The notes under the pieces are model-generated. The model saw only the letters and a list, made by a program, of their open reading frames with translations, ran no database searches and had not been told where the DNA came from. From positions 62,001 to 126,000 of the forward strand of contig CAWDLE010000017.1 of assembly GCA_963803085.1 (NCBI GenBank): a DNA stretch of 64,000 nt, given 5' to 3'. The position numbers and the translations under genes were made by a program. Numbering within the stretch: the first letter of the stretch is position 1; every line of letters starts with the position of its first letter. Shown here piece by piece: positions 24,649 to 34,842 of the stretch. Origin of the DNA: JACVRW01 sp963803085. Lineage in GTDB: Bacteria > Actinomycetota > Thermoleophilia > Solirubrobacterales > Thermoleophilaceae.

Positions 24649-25452
24649 GTGACCGACGCGTTCTACGCGCTCGATGGCGACCTAGTGACGCCGAGCGAGC
24701 TCACCCGCGGGCCCTGGGACCCGAACGCCCAGCACGCCGGCCCGCCGTCGGCGCTGCTCGCCCGCGCGATCGAGCTCTGCGAGCCGCGTGAGGGCATGCG
24801 CGTGGGACGGATGACCGTCGAGATCCTCGCGCCGGTGCCGATCGCGCCGCTCACGATCAGCGCCAGCGTGGTGCGGCCCGGGCGCAGCGTGGAGATGCTC
24901 GAGGCGTCGCTGGCCGGACCGGACGGCGAGCTGGTGCGGGCGCGTGCATGGCGCCTTGCCACGAGCGACATCACGGCCGACTGGGAGCAGGACGAGCCGC
25001 CGCCCGGTCGGGAGGACGCGCGCGCCCTCGAGTTCCCGGAGAACGGTGGCTCGCGCGCACCGCGCGCTCGCAAGCCAGGTCAGAGCGTGGGCTGGCACAC
25101 GGCGATGGAGATCGTCTTCGCGCGCGGGAAGTTCCTCGAGCCCGGCCCCGCCACGGTTTGGATGCGCCCGCGCGTGGCCCTGGTCGAGGGCGAGGAGTTC
25201 ACCCCGCTACAGCGCGTGATGGTGGCCGCCGACGGCGGCAACGGCGTGAGCGCGCCGCTCGACTGGACCGGGTTCATCTTCATCAACACCGACCTCAGCG
25301 TGCACGTGCTGCGCCCTCCCACGGGCGAGTGGATCTGCCTCGACGCGGTGACCCACGTGGACGGCATCGGCATGACGGACACCGCCCTCTGGGACGAGCG
25401 GGGCCGAATCGGCAGGGCGGCACAGACACTGCTGGTGCGGGCGCGGTCGTAG
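24649..25452 (+). CDS. Thioesterase family protein (double hot-dog, TesB-like)
   Basis: A 267-residue protein of two hot-dog repeats, starting at GTG. The N-terminal repeat holds GPWDPNAQHAGPPSALLA, a signature of 4HBT_3 acyl-CoA thioesterase-like proteins. The C-terminal repeat has DWTGFIFINTDLSVHV and EWICLDAVTHVDGIG. It probably hydrolyses an acyl-CoA in the cytoplasm. An SCP2-domain gene and an iron alcohol dehydrogenase follow on the same strand, so the three form a likely operon of acyl-lipid metabolism. Confidence 0.82.
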   Translation: MTDAFYALDGDLVTPSELTRGPWDPNAQHAGPPSALLARAIELCEPREGMRVGRMTVEILAPVPIAPLTISASVVRPGRSVEMLEASLAGPDGELVRARAWRLATSDITADWEQDEPPPGREDARALEFPENGGSRAPRARKPGQSVGWHTAMEIVFARGKFLEPGPATVWMRPRVALVEGEEFTPLQRVMVAADGGNGVSAPLDWTGFIFINTDLSVHVLRPPTGEWICLDAVTHVDGIGMTDTALWDERGRIGRAAQTLLVRARS

Positions 25453-25491
25453 ACTTCGCCCCGCCCCAACCAACCGAGAGGAATCTGCATA

Positions 25492-25911
25492 GTGGCCTAC
25501 TTCAAGGACGCGGACGAGGTGTACGCGTACATCGGCAAGCTGTTCGAGCAGCTCGCCGAGGACGACGAGCTGTCCGCCAAGTTCGAGAAGGCGAACACGA
25601 TCGTCCAGTACCAGTACCGCGACCCGGAGTCGCAGATCACCGTGAAGATGATGGAGGGTGAGGACGGGCAGGTGGACTGCGGGGCGACGGACATGGAGCC
25701 CGAGGTGATCATGACCATGGACGCCGACACCGCCCACCGTTTCTGGCTCGGCAAGGTGAACGTGACGGTGGCGCTCGCGCGCGGTCAGATGAAGGCCAAG
25801 GGTCCCGTGGCGAAGATCCTCAAGCTCGTGCCGCTCACGAAGCCGATCTTCCCGCGCTACCGCGCGCTGCTCCAGGAGGACGGGCGCGAGGACCTGCTCG
25901 AGGCCGCCTGA
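25492..25911 (+). CDS. SCP2 sterol-binding domain protein
   Basis: A 139-residue single-domain protein of the SCP2 fold, which binds acyl-lipids or sterol-like molecules in a hydrophobic tunnel. It starts at GTG 25492 with GAGAGGAA about eight bases upstream. The DMEPEVIMTMDADTAHRFWLGKVNVTVALARGQMK segment (two adjoining family blocks) is characteristic. It overlaps the Fe-ADH gene by one base (TGATG). It may carry the substrate of the neighbouring thioesterase or dehydrogenase (inference). Confidence 0.88.
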   Translation: MAYFKDADEVYAYIGKLFEQLAEDDELSAKFEKANTIVQYQYRDPESQITVKMMEGEDGQVDCGATDMEPEVIMTMDADTAHRFWLGKVNVTVALARGQMKAKGPVAKILKLVPLTKPIFPRYRALLQEDGREDLLEAA

Positions 25912-27122
25912 TGGAGGCCGGCTCCGCGCTGGACCCGACCCCGCTCAAGGGGTTCAAGGACTTCTACCAGTACGCCAGCACCACCCGGGTGATCTCCGGG
26001 CGCAACCTGCTGGAGTCGACCGGCTTCGAATTCCAGAAGGAGGGCGCGCGGCGCATCTTCGTGGTCACGGACCAGGTGATCCGCGGCACCGGCCTCGTCG
26101 AGCGCGTGGAGGCAGGGATAGTCGACGGCGGGCTCGAGCTGGCCGGCATCTTCGACGACGTGCCGCAGGACTCCTCGACCGAGGTCTGCGACCGCTGCGC
26201 CGCCGCGGCCAAGGAGGCGGGCGCCGACTCGTTCCTCGCCCTGGGCGGCGGTTCGGTGATGGACACGGCGAAGGTCGCCGACGTGGTGTTCACGCACGGC
26301 CTCGATGCCCGCGAGCAGGAGGGCTTCTTCCTGATGCCGCGGGACGACGACGGCATGGGCAAGCCGCAGGAGATCGCCCCGCTCGCCTGCATCCCGACGA
26401 CCGCGGGCACCGGCAGCGAGGTGTCCATGGCAGCCGTTATCAAGGTGCCGGACGAGAACCTGAAGATCGAGATCGCCGACTTCCCGCTGTTCCCGCGGCT
26501 CGCGATCCTCGACCCTGACACCACGCGCACGCTGCCCCCGGCCGTGGCGGCAGCGACCGGCATGGACGCGATGACCCACGCGATCGAGGGCTACGTGTCC
26601 GTCGACTGGAGCCCGCATCAGGACGCTCGCTCGCTCCAGGCGCTGCGCATGATCCGCGACAACCTCGAGCGCGCCGTGCAGCGCGGGGAGCAGGACGAGG
26701 AGGCGCGCGGCAACATGCTGATCGCAGCCAATCTCGCAATCACGCTCGCGCTTGGCTCGGTGCACGCGATGTCACACCCGGCCGGCGCGCAGTTCGGCGT
26801 TCCGCACGGAGTGGCGAACGCGATCCATCTGCCGCACGTGATCCGCCACAACGCGCAGGGGACCGCCGACATCGCCGACCGCTACCGCGACATCGGCGAG
26901 ATCTTCGACGTGAGCGACCGCGAGATCGGCGATGCGCTCGCCGACTACCTCACCCAGCTCATCGAGCGGCTCGGGCTTCCCACGCGCCTCTCGCAGGTGG
27001 GAGTGCCGGAGGAGGGAATTCCGGCTCTGGTCGAGGGCGCGATGGGCGACGGCACCACGCTGCTGAACCCGCGCGAGATGTCCGAGGAGGACTACGCGGA
27101 GCTGTACCGCAGGGCCCTCTGA
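25911..27122 (+). CDS. Iron-containing alcohol dehydrogenase
   Basis: A 403-residue group III alcohol dehydrogenase. It has LALGGGSVMDTAK for NAD binding, IPTTAGTGSEVS, and the metal ligands in GMDAMTHAIEGYVS and in the AMSHPAGAQFGVPHGVANAI region. The C-terminal region is complete. Members reduce or oxidise short alcohols, or lactaldehyde-like compounds. The gene follows the SCP2 gene with a one-base overlap, and its end overlaps the convergent epimerase gene by 31 bases. Confidence 0.93.
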   Translation: MEAGSALDPTPLKGFKDFYQYASTTRVISGRNLLESTGFEFQKEGARRIFVVTDQVIRGTGLVERVEAGIVDGGLELAGIFDDVPQDSSTEVCDRCAAAAKEAGADSFLALGGGSVMDTAKVADVVFTHGLDAREQEGFFLMPRDDDGMGKPQEIAPLACIPTTAGTGSEVSMAAVIKVPDENLKIEIADFPLFPRLAILDPDTTRTLPPAVAAATGMDAMTHAIEGYVSVDWSPHQDARSLQALRMIRDNLERAVQRGEQDEEARGNMLIAANLAITLALGSVHAMSHPAGAQFGVPHGVANAIHLPHVIRHNAQGTADIADRYRDIGEIFDVSDREIGDALADYLTQLIERLGLPTRLSQVGVPEEGIPALVEGAMGDGTTLLNPREMSEEDYAELYRRAL

Positions 27123-28117
27123 GCGTCGGCCATCTCCTTGAGGGTCGCGCGCGCGGTGTGCTTCGGCTTCCAGCGCAGCAGCTTCTTCGCCCGCTCCGTC
27201 TTCATCAGCACCGGCTTGCGGACCGCATGGATCCACGCCACCGTCTCCGGCATGAACGGCAGGCGTGTGGCCACCTCGGCCGTGGCGTCCACCAGCGGCT
27301 TTGGCACCGGCACCGAGTACCAGCCGAGCGCGTCGGCCACGTCGGACATCGTGAGGGTGCCGCTGCCCGCGAGGTTGTACGGACCGGGCTCGCCGATCCC
27401 GCGCACGCCGGCGGCGAACGCGCTCGCAACGTCGTCCTCGTGCACGAGCTGGAAACGGACGCCGGGGTCCGGGATCACGGGCTTCAGCACGGGTAGCGAG
27501 CCAAGCAGGCGCGCCACGGCGTCGGGCATCGCCTCGCTGAGCCGGTAATAGGGGATCTCCTCGAGCATCGTGCGCGCCTCGGGGCCGGCAACGATGCATG
27601 GCCGGAAGGCGTAGGCCACCGTGTTCGAATGGCGCAGCAGCACCTCGCCGAGCACGCGCTCCACCTCCGCCTTCTGGTGCGAGTACGGGTGCTCGGGCGA
27701 GCCGCGCGGCGGGATGTCCTCGGTGAGCCAGTCCGGGTTGTCGTCGTGGAAGCCGTAGGCGGCCACGCTCGACGCGTAACAGATGCGCTTCACACCGGCC
27801 TTCGCTGCCTCCTCGAACACCTGCTGCGAGCCATCCACGTTCAGCTCACGCGTCCTGTCGCTCGCGTCGAGGATCGCGAACGCAAGATGCACGACCACGT
27901 CGGCGCCGTTGACGAGCGCTCGGACGCTCGCGGTGTCGTTCACGTCCCCCTGGCGGTACTCCGTCTTCTTCCAGCCCTGCTCGTCGGGATCGAAGGGCCG
28001 CCGCGCCATGCCGACGATGCGCTTCACCGCTCGCGAACGCTCCAGTGCGTTCACGATCGCGATGCCCAGATCCCCCGTGGGCCCGGTGACCGCCACCGTC
28101 AGCGGGTCGTTTGCCAT
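27092..28117 (-). CDS. NAD-dependent epimerase/dehydratase family protein
   Basis: A 341-residue extended SDR. The nucleotide-binding motif is VTGPTGDLGIAI near residue 10. The catalytic Ser and the YxxxK pair are in CYASSVAAYG and HPYSHQKAEVE. The layout resembles UDP-glucose epimerase-like proteins used for sugar or isoprenoid-like modifications. The last 30 residues (LLRWKPKHTARATLKEMAD) are typical. It is convergent with the Fe-ADH gene, and the 31-base overlap is large for a tail-to-tail pair. Confidence 0.9.
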   Translation of the reverse strand: MANDPLTVAVTGPTGDLGIAIVNALERSRAVKRIVGMARRPFDPDEQGWKKTEYRQGDVNDTASVRALVNGADVVVHLAFAILDASDRTRELNVDGSQQVFEEAAKAGVKRICYASSVAAYGFHDDNPDWLTEDIPPRGSPEHPYSHQKAEVERVLGEVLLRHSNTVAYAFRPCIVAGPEARTMLEEIPYYRLSEAMPDAVARLLGSLPVLKPVIPDPGVRFQLVHEDDVASAFAAGVRGIGEPGPYNLAGSGTLTMSDVADALGWYSVPVPKPLVDATAEVATRLPFMPETVAWIHAVRKPVLMKTERAKKLLRWKPKHTARATLKEMADAQRALRYSSA

Positions 28118-28127
28118 GTAGCGGGTT

Positions 28128-28892
28128 CTATCCGATTGGACGCGAGACGTTCTCGCAGCCGCTCAGCACGTCGATCCGGTCGGCGGTGACCGAGTCGGTG
28201 CCGGGGCCGCAGCGCACGCGATCGCTTCGGCCGTCCGCTGCCTCGATGCGGTCGTTGCCGGAGCCGGTGACGATCGAGTCACGGCCAGGCCCGCCGGACA
28301 CGCGGTCGTTCCCGGTGCCGGTCCGGATCCGGTCGTTGTGGCCGCCGCCCTCGACTGTGGTCGGGCCACCGATCGCGGTGATCGCGTCGTTTCCGCCGGC
28401 TCCCAGGATCGTTATGCCGGACCCGTCGGCCAGCACGGTGTCGTCGTCGGACCCCGCGTCGACGAAATCCTGGCCGCCGCTGGCGTAGATGCGATCCTCG
28501 CCGTTCCCGCCGAAAAGCTGGTCGCTCCCGTCCTGTCCGAAGAGCGTGTCTGCGCCCGCGCCGCCCAGTACCACGTCGTCGCCGGCGCCGGCGTACACCA
28601 CGTCGTCGCCGACGCCGCCATCCACGTGGTCGCCGCCCGTGCCGCCGATCGCGAGGTCGAGCCCGCCGCCTGCGCTGATCTCGTCGTCGCCTGGACCCGC
28701 CTCGATGTAGTCGTTGGCGCCGAGGGCCGTGAGCACGTCGTCGCCGCCCTCGCCGTAGATCTGGTCCGGGCCCGGGGTGCCCTGGAGCTGCTCGGAAGCG
28801 TCACTCCCGATCAGGGTGTCCGCCATTGCGGCAGCGCCGAGCAGCGACAGCAGAGCTGCCGCGACCCCGGCTATCAGGAACGCACGCCTCAT
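28128..28892 (-). CDS. Secreted RTX-type calcium-binding repeat protein
   Basis: A 254-residue protein with a signal peptide (MRRAFLIAGVAAALLSLLGA) and then about ten Gly-Asp-rich nonapeptide repeats of the GGxGxDxU type, such as GGVGDDVVYAGAGDDVVLGG. These fold into a parallel beta-roll that binds calcium outside the cell. The last repeat block ends in a CxxGTD...GCENV pair of cysteines, common in actinobacterial members. No enzyme domain is attached. ATG 28892 is chosen over 28901 and 28907 because it puts the positive residues at the start of the signal peptide. Confidence 0.87.
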   Translation of the reverse strand: MRRAFLIAGVAAALLSLLGAAAMADTLIGSDASEQLQGTPGPDQIYGEGGDDVLTALGANDYIEAGPGDDEISAGGGLDLAIGGTGGDHVDGGVGDDVVYAGAGDDVVLGGAGADTLFGQDGSDQLFGGNGEDRIYASGGQDFVDAGSDDDTVLADGSGITILGAGGNDAITAIGGPTTVEGGGHNDRIRTGTGNDRVSGGPGRDSIVTGSGNDRIEAADGRSDRVRCGPGTDSVTADRIDVLSGCENVSRPIG

Positions 28893-28931
28893 CACCCGCA
28901 TCAACAAGGCAAGGCCGCTGTGGTTGCGGCG

Positions 28932-29549
28932 CTAGGCGTCGTCGTAGCCCGGGTCACCGGGCATGAGGACCTGCGCGGTGCCGTCCCGGACGGCGACCTT
29001 CGGCATCACTGGCTCCACCGGGCGCGCCCGCGCAGCGGCGAGCGTGGCCTCCACCGAGTCGTGCTCGGAGAGCAGTTCGAGGTGCTTGATCGTGGGGAAC
29101 ACGAGCGCCAGCTCGTCCTGCGCGTGAGCGGCCAGGGCTGCGGCCGGCCGAAGCCAGCAAGCATCCACGCACTCCGCCCCGTCCGGCGTGGCCTCCACGC
29201 CGGGAGGTGCCTGCGCCGCGAAGAACCAGGTGTCGAAGCGGATCTTCACCTCTTCGGGTGTGATCCAGCGTGAGAACGGAACCAGTTCCACGCCCGCGTC
29301 AAGCGCGACTCCTGCCTCCTCCTCGAGCTCGCGGATGGCCGTGGCGGCGTGGTCCGCGTCATCGTCCGCGTGATTCGCGCCGCCCGGGAAGACCCAGGCG
29401 CCGCCCATGAAGCGCTGCTGAGGGTTGCGCTGAACGAGCAGCACCTCAGGACCCTCGGGGGAGTCTCGGAGCAGGATCAGCGATGCGGCCTGACGCGCCT
29501 CCGTGACCTCACCGGGATTGAACTCCTCTCCTGAAGGGGGGTCGACCAC
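28932..29549 (-). CDS. Nudix hydrolase
   Basis: A 205-residue protein with a Nudix box: GG at the start, then AIRELEEEAGV supplying the REUxEExGU residues near residue 75-85. Upstream, LLLVQRNPQQRFMGGAWVFPGG is the usual approach to the box. Nudix enzymes remove a nucleoside diphosphate from varied substrates. The C-terminal region after residue 130 is longer than a minimal Nudix domain and resembles the NUDT19/RppH-like acyl-CoA diphosphatase type with FPTIKHLELL. This suggests CoA derivatives, but it is an inference. Confidence 0.88.
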   Translation of the reverse strand: MVDPPSGEEFNPGEVTEARQAASLILLRDSPEGPEVLLVQRNPQQRFMGGAWVFPGGANHADDDADHAATAIRELEEEAGVALDAGVELVPFSRWITPEEVKIRFDTWFFAAQAPPGVEATPDGAECVDACWLRPAAALAAHAQDELALVFPTIKHLELLSEHDSVEATLAAARARPVEPVMPKVAVRDGTAQVLMPGDPGYDDA

Positions 29550-29550
29550 C

Positions 29551-29739
29551 TCAGGGCTCGTAGATCTCGAAATCCCTCTTGCGGGCCCCGCAGACCGGGC
29601 AGAACCAGTCGTTCGGGATGTCCACGAAGGCGGTGCCGGGCGGGATGCCGCCGTCGGGGTCGCCCTCGGCTGGGTCGTAGATGAATCCGCACGACGTGCA
29701 GATCCATTGCTGGGTTGTGGCGGCTTGTGTCTCGTTCAC
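29551..29739 (-). CDS. Rubredoxin
   Basis: A 62-residue protein with two CxxC pairs, CTSC near residue 14 and CPVC near residue 47, that ligate a single iron. The hallmark YDPAEGDPDGGIPPGTAF loop lies between them. Rubredoxin passes single electrons, often to alkane monooxygenases or oxygen-reducing proteins. The start ATG at 29739 is followed by a ten-residue polar lead. It lies between bioA and the Nudix gene, 1 base from the latter. Confidence 0.96.
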   Translation of the reverse strand: MNETQAATTQQWICTSCGFIYDPAEGDPDGGIPPGTAFVDIPNDWFCPVCGARKRDFEIYEP

Positions 29740-29751
29740 GGCGCGGGAAGA

Positions 29752-31167
<1,416 letters not shown>

Positions 31168-31209
31168 GCCGGCGAGAGTAGCCCGAGGCCCGGATGTAGG
31201 ATCGCCGTC

Positions 31210-33282
31210 ATGAAGAGGGGACTCGCGACCGCCTCGGCGGTGCTGACACTGCTGCTGCTCATCCCCGCCGGCGCCTCCGCGAAGCGGATCGCCGGCGTCG
31301 ACGTGAGGCCGGGATGCGACTTCACGGATCCGGCCGTGTGCCAGTTCCCGTGGCCGAACAACCTCTTCACGAAGCGCGACAAGAGCACCGATACCGGGCT
31401 GCGGCTCCACCTCACGAAGTCCGCAATGCCGCGCAACAAGAGCGGCACGCCGATCGCTCCCACGGACATGAACCGAGCCGACGGGTTCAGCCCCGGCAGC
31501 GCGATGCTCACGAAGGTTCCGGGGCTCGACTCGCCGGCGGCCCTGAAGCGCAGCAAGCTGCCGCCGCTGACGAACCTGCAGCGCGGCCTCGCCAAGAGCT
31601 CGCCCGTTGTGCTGATCAACGCCCGCACCGGCAAGCGGCACCCGATCTGGGCAGAGCTCGACTCAAACGCCACGAAGCGCGCCGACCGCGTGCTGATCAT
31701 CCGCCCGGCGCGCAACCTCGAGGAGGGCGAGCGCTACATCGTCGCCCTTCGGAACCTCCGGAATGCGCGCGGCAAGGAGATCAAGGCCGGGCGCGGCTTC
31801 CGCATCTATCGCGACCGCATCCGCACCGGGGCGCGTCCGATCGAGCAGCGCCGCGGGAACTTCGAGCGGATCTTCAAGACGCTGAAGAAGGCCGGCGTCA
31901 AGCGCGGCAGCCTCTACCTCGCGTGGGACTTCACCGTGGCGAGCGAGCGCAGCCTCGCGGGCCGCATGCTCCACATCCGCGACGACGCGTTCGGGACGCT
32001 CGGCGACACCAACCTCAAGGACCTCAAGGTGGCCGGCCAGTCGCCGTCCGTGTTCGTCGACACGGTCACCGACTACACGCCGGCACAGGACGACCGCATC
32101 GCGCGCAAGGTCGAGGGGCACATCATGGTGCCGTGCTACCTGACGAACGCGTGTGCGCCGGGAGGCAGCTTCCGCTTCGACAAGCGCGGGCTGCCGCGGC
32201 GGATGGGTGTGACGAGCGCTCCCTTCGTCTGCAACATCCCGCGCTCGGCGCTTGACCCGGCCTCGCCCCCGAAGGCGCGCGCATCGCTGTACGGCCACGG
32301 CCTGCTCGGCCGCGCGACCGAGGTCGACGCCGGCAACGTCAAGTCGATGTCGAACGAGCACAACTTCGTGTTCTGCGCCACGCCCTGGGCCGGGTTCGCC
32401 AACGAGGACATCGCGCACATCATCTCGGTGCTCGGGGACTTCTCCGGCTTCAACACCGTTGCGGACCGGATGCAGCAGGGCTTCCTCAACATGCTGTTCC
32501 TCGGCCGGGCGATGATCCACCCCGGCGGGCTGTCGGCGCAGGCCGCCTTCCAGAAGAACGGCCAGAGCGTGCTCGACACCACGCGCCTGTTCTTCGACGG
32601 CAACAGCCAGGGCGGGATCATGGGCGGAGCCCTGACCGCGGTGGCGCCGGACTTCGACCGCGCCGCGCTCGGCGTGCCAGGCATGAACTACTCGACGCTG
32701 CTTCAGCGCAGCGTGGACTTCGACACGTACGCGGCGATCATCTACCCGAGCTATCCGCGGGTGATCGATCGCCAGCTCTGGCTCTCCCAGATCCAGCTGC
32801 TCTGGGACAGGGGCGAGGCGAACGGATACGCGCACCACATGACCGGCGACCCGTTGCCGGACACCCCGCGGCACAACGTGCTCATGCACGTTGCGTTCGG
32901 AGACCATCAGGTGTCGGACACGACCGCAGAGGTCGAGGCGCGCACGATCGGTGCGCGTGCGTATCGGCCGGCGCTGGACGCGGGGCGCTCGCCATGGCCG
33001 CGCCTTCAGATGATCCCGTCGATCGGGAGCTTCCCGTTCAGCGGCTCGGCCATCGTGTTCTGGGACACCGGGCCGGTCAGGATGGTCGGAGCGGACACCG
33101 AGGGCACGGGCGCGCCGCCGCAGACGAACACGCCGAACCGGACCGGGGACGACCCGCACGAGAACCCGCGCGCCACGCCGAGCGCGCGGTCGCAGAAGTC
33201 CGAGTTCCTGAAGGTCGGCGGTCGGGTGGTCGACGTGTGCGGCGGTAAGCCGTGTTACGCCTCGCCGTACACCGGTCCGTAA
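31210..33282 (+). CDS. Secreted alpha/beta-hydrolase-like protein
   Basis: A 690-residue exported protein with a signal peptide ending ALA-like (LIPAGASAK, residue about 24). A nucleophile-elbow motif GNSQGG near residue 464 and a later His-containing segment (GDHQVSD) fit an alpha/beta hydrolase in the C-terminal half. The first 350 residues resemble the N-terminal region of bacterial virulence-factor/esterase-like lipases. Four or more Cys pairs may form disulfides outside the cell. The substrate is unknown. It is divergent from bioA (42 bases). Confidence 0.8.
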   Translation: MKRGLATASAVLTLLLLIPAGASAKRIAGVDVRPGCDFTDPAVCQFPWPNNLFTKRDKSTDTGLRLHLTKSAMPRNKSGTPIAPTDMNRADGFSPGSAMLTKVPGLDSPAALKRSKLPPLTNLQRGLAKSSPVVLINARTGKRHPIWAELDSNATKRADRVLIIRPARNLEEGERYIVALRNLRNARGKEIKAGRGFRIYRDRIRTGARPIEQRRGNFERIFKTLKKAGVKRGSLYLAWDFTVASERSLAGRMLHIRDDAFGTLGDTNLKDLKVAGQSPSVFVDTVTDYTPAQDDRIARKVEGHIMVPCYLTNACAPGGSFRFDKRGLPRRMGVTSAPFVCNIPRSALDPASPPKARASLYGHGLLGRATEVDAGNVKSMSNEHNFVFCATPWAGFANEDIAHIISVLGDFSGFNTVADRMQQGFLNMLFLGRAMIHPGGLSAQAAFQKNGQSVLDTTRLFFDGNSQGGIMGGALTAVAPDFDRAALGVPGMNYSTLLQRSVDFDTYAAIIYPSYPRVIDRQLWLSQIQLLWDRGEANGYAHHMTGDPLPDTPRHNVLMHVAFGDHQVSDTTAEVEARTIGARAYRPALDAGRSPWPRLQMIPSIGSFPFSGSAIVFWDTGPVRMVGADTEGTGAPPQTNTPNRTGDDPHENPRATPSARSQKSEFLKVGGRVVDVCGGKPCYASPYTGP

Positions 33283-33312
33283 GACGCCCGCCTCATTACC
33301 CTGCGGGGAGCA

Positions 33313-34842
33313 ATGCCTCCTCTGCCCTTCCTCGTGTTCGTGGTGGGGACGGGCTCGCTCGGTGCCGAGATCGCCGCCGTGCGGCTGCTCGCTCCCTACT
33401 TCGGCGCCTCGACCATCGTCTGGGCGAACACGATCGGGACCGTCCTCGTGGCGCTGTCGATCGGCTACTGGCTGGGCGGGCGCCTCGCCGACCGCCACCC
33501 GAACATGCGCGCCCTCTGCCTCGTGGCCCTCCTCGCCGCGGTGCTGCTCGCCCTCGTGCCGTTCGTGGCGGATCCGCTGCTCGACGTGGGGGTCGACGCG
33601 CTCGACGAGATCTCCGCCGGCGCCTTCGTGGGATCGCTGCTCGCGGTGCTCGTCCTGGTGGCGGTGCCGGTGCTCCTGCTCGGGACGGTCTCGCCCTGGG
33701 CGATCCGGCTCGCTGTCCACTCGGTCGAGGAGGCCGGCACGGTGGCGGGCCGGCTTTACGCGCTCTCCACCGCCGGCTCGCTGCTGGGCACGCTGCTCTC
33801 GGCCCTGCTCCTGATCCCGCTGGTGGGCACGCGCCGGACCTTCCTGATCTTCGCGCTTGCGATAGCGGTGGTGGCCGTCTGGGGCCTGCGCCCGCTGGGC
33901 CGTTGGGCGCTCGCGCCGGCGGCGATCGCCGTGCTGATAGCGCTGCCGGTGGGCACGCTCAAGGCCGACACGGACGGCAGCGGCCGCGTGATCCACGAGG
34001 CCGAGACCGAGTATCAGTATGCGCGCGTGATCGAGGAAGACGACGGGTCGCGGATACTCGAGCTGAACGAGGGCCAGGCGGACCACTCGCTATGTAGGGC
34101 CGAGTGCGACGCCGGCCCCGGCGGCCCGCGCAACCCCGCCTCGGTGCTCACCGGCGACTACTGGGACGGCCACCTCGTCATGAACTTCGCGAGCCGCGAC
34201 CAAGCGCCGCGGCGCGTGGCGATCCTGGGCAACGCGGCCGGAACCACGTCGCGCGCGTACGAGGAGTTCTTTCCCGATACGCGCGTGGACGGGGTGGAGA
34301 TCGACTCCGAGCTGTCCGAAATCGGGCGCAGGTACTTCGACATGAACAACCCGCGCCTGCACCTCTACCACGAGGACGCGCGCCCGTTCCTGCGCCGGAC
34401 CGACGCGCGCTACGACGTGATCTCGGTGGACACCTACCGCCAGCCGTACATCCCCTTCTACGTCACGACGCGCGAGTTCTTCGAGACGGTCCGCGACCGA
34501 CTTCAGCCGGGCGGGGTGCTGGTCGTGAACGTGGGCCATCCCGAGGGCCAGAACGACATCGAGAAGGTGCTCAGCGCGACGATCGCTACGGCGCTCCCGC
34601 ATGTGATGCGCTATCCGATCGAGGACACCAACACGCTGCTCGTGGCGAGCGCGACGCCGCTGTCGCGCGACCGCCTGCGCGCCGCGGTTCCCGACCTTCC
34701 ACCCGCGCTCAGGCCCACGGCCCTCGCGGCCGCGCGCGGCCTCGAAGCTCCGCTCGAAGGGGGCGACGTCTACACGGACGACAAGGCACCCGTGGAATGG
34801 CTGATCGACAAGTCGATCGTGGACTACGCGAGCGGGGAGTGA
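33313..34842 (+). CDS. Fused membrane protein with spermidine-synthase-like domain
   Basis: A 509-residue protein. The first 220 residues contain about seven hydrophobic helices, beginning PFLVFVVGTGSLGAEIAAVRLLAP. The rest is a spermidine-synthase-type SAM fold with EYQYARVIEEDDGSRILELNEG, VAILGNAAGTTSRAYEEFFPD and the acidic VDGVEIDSEL. Such fusions are annotated as membrane-bound spermidine synthases, but the aminopropyl-transfer activity is usually unproven. It overlaps the FAD oxidoreductase GTG by four bases (GTGA), so the two genes are an operon. Confidence 0.85.
   Translation: MPPLPFLVFVVGTGSLGAEIAAVRLLAPYFGASTIVWANTIGTVLVALSIGYWLGGRLADRHPNMRALCLVALLAAVLLALVPFVADPLLDVGVDALDEISAGAFVGSLLAVLVLVAVPVLLLGTVSPWAIRLAVHSVEEAGTVAGRLYALSTAGSLLGTLLSALLLIPLVGTRRTFLIFALAIAVVAVWGLRPLGRWALAPAAIAVLIALPVGTLKADTDGSGRVIHEAETEYQYARVIEEDDGSRILELNEGQADHSLCRAECDAGPGGPRNPASVLTGDYWDGHLVMNFASRDQAPRRVAILGNAAGTTSRAYEEFFPDTRVDGVEIDSELSEIGRRYFDMNNPRLHLYHEDARPFLRRTDARYDVISVDTYRQPYIPFYVTTREFFETVRDRLQPGGVLVVNVGHPEGQNDIEKVLSATIATALPHVMRYPIEDTNTLLVASATPLSRDRLRAAVPDLPPALRPTALAAARGLEAPLEGGDVYTDDKAPVEWLIDKSIVDYASGE

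Noticed and set aside
34104..34838. Upstream extension of the FAD oxidoreductase frame within the spermidine-synthase gene
   Set aside because: The FAD motif begins right after GTG 34839; the extension is an out-of-frame shadow.
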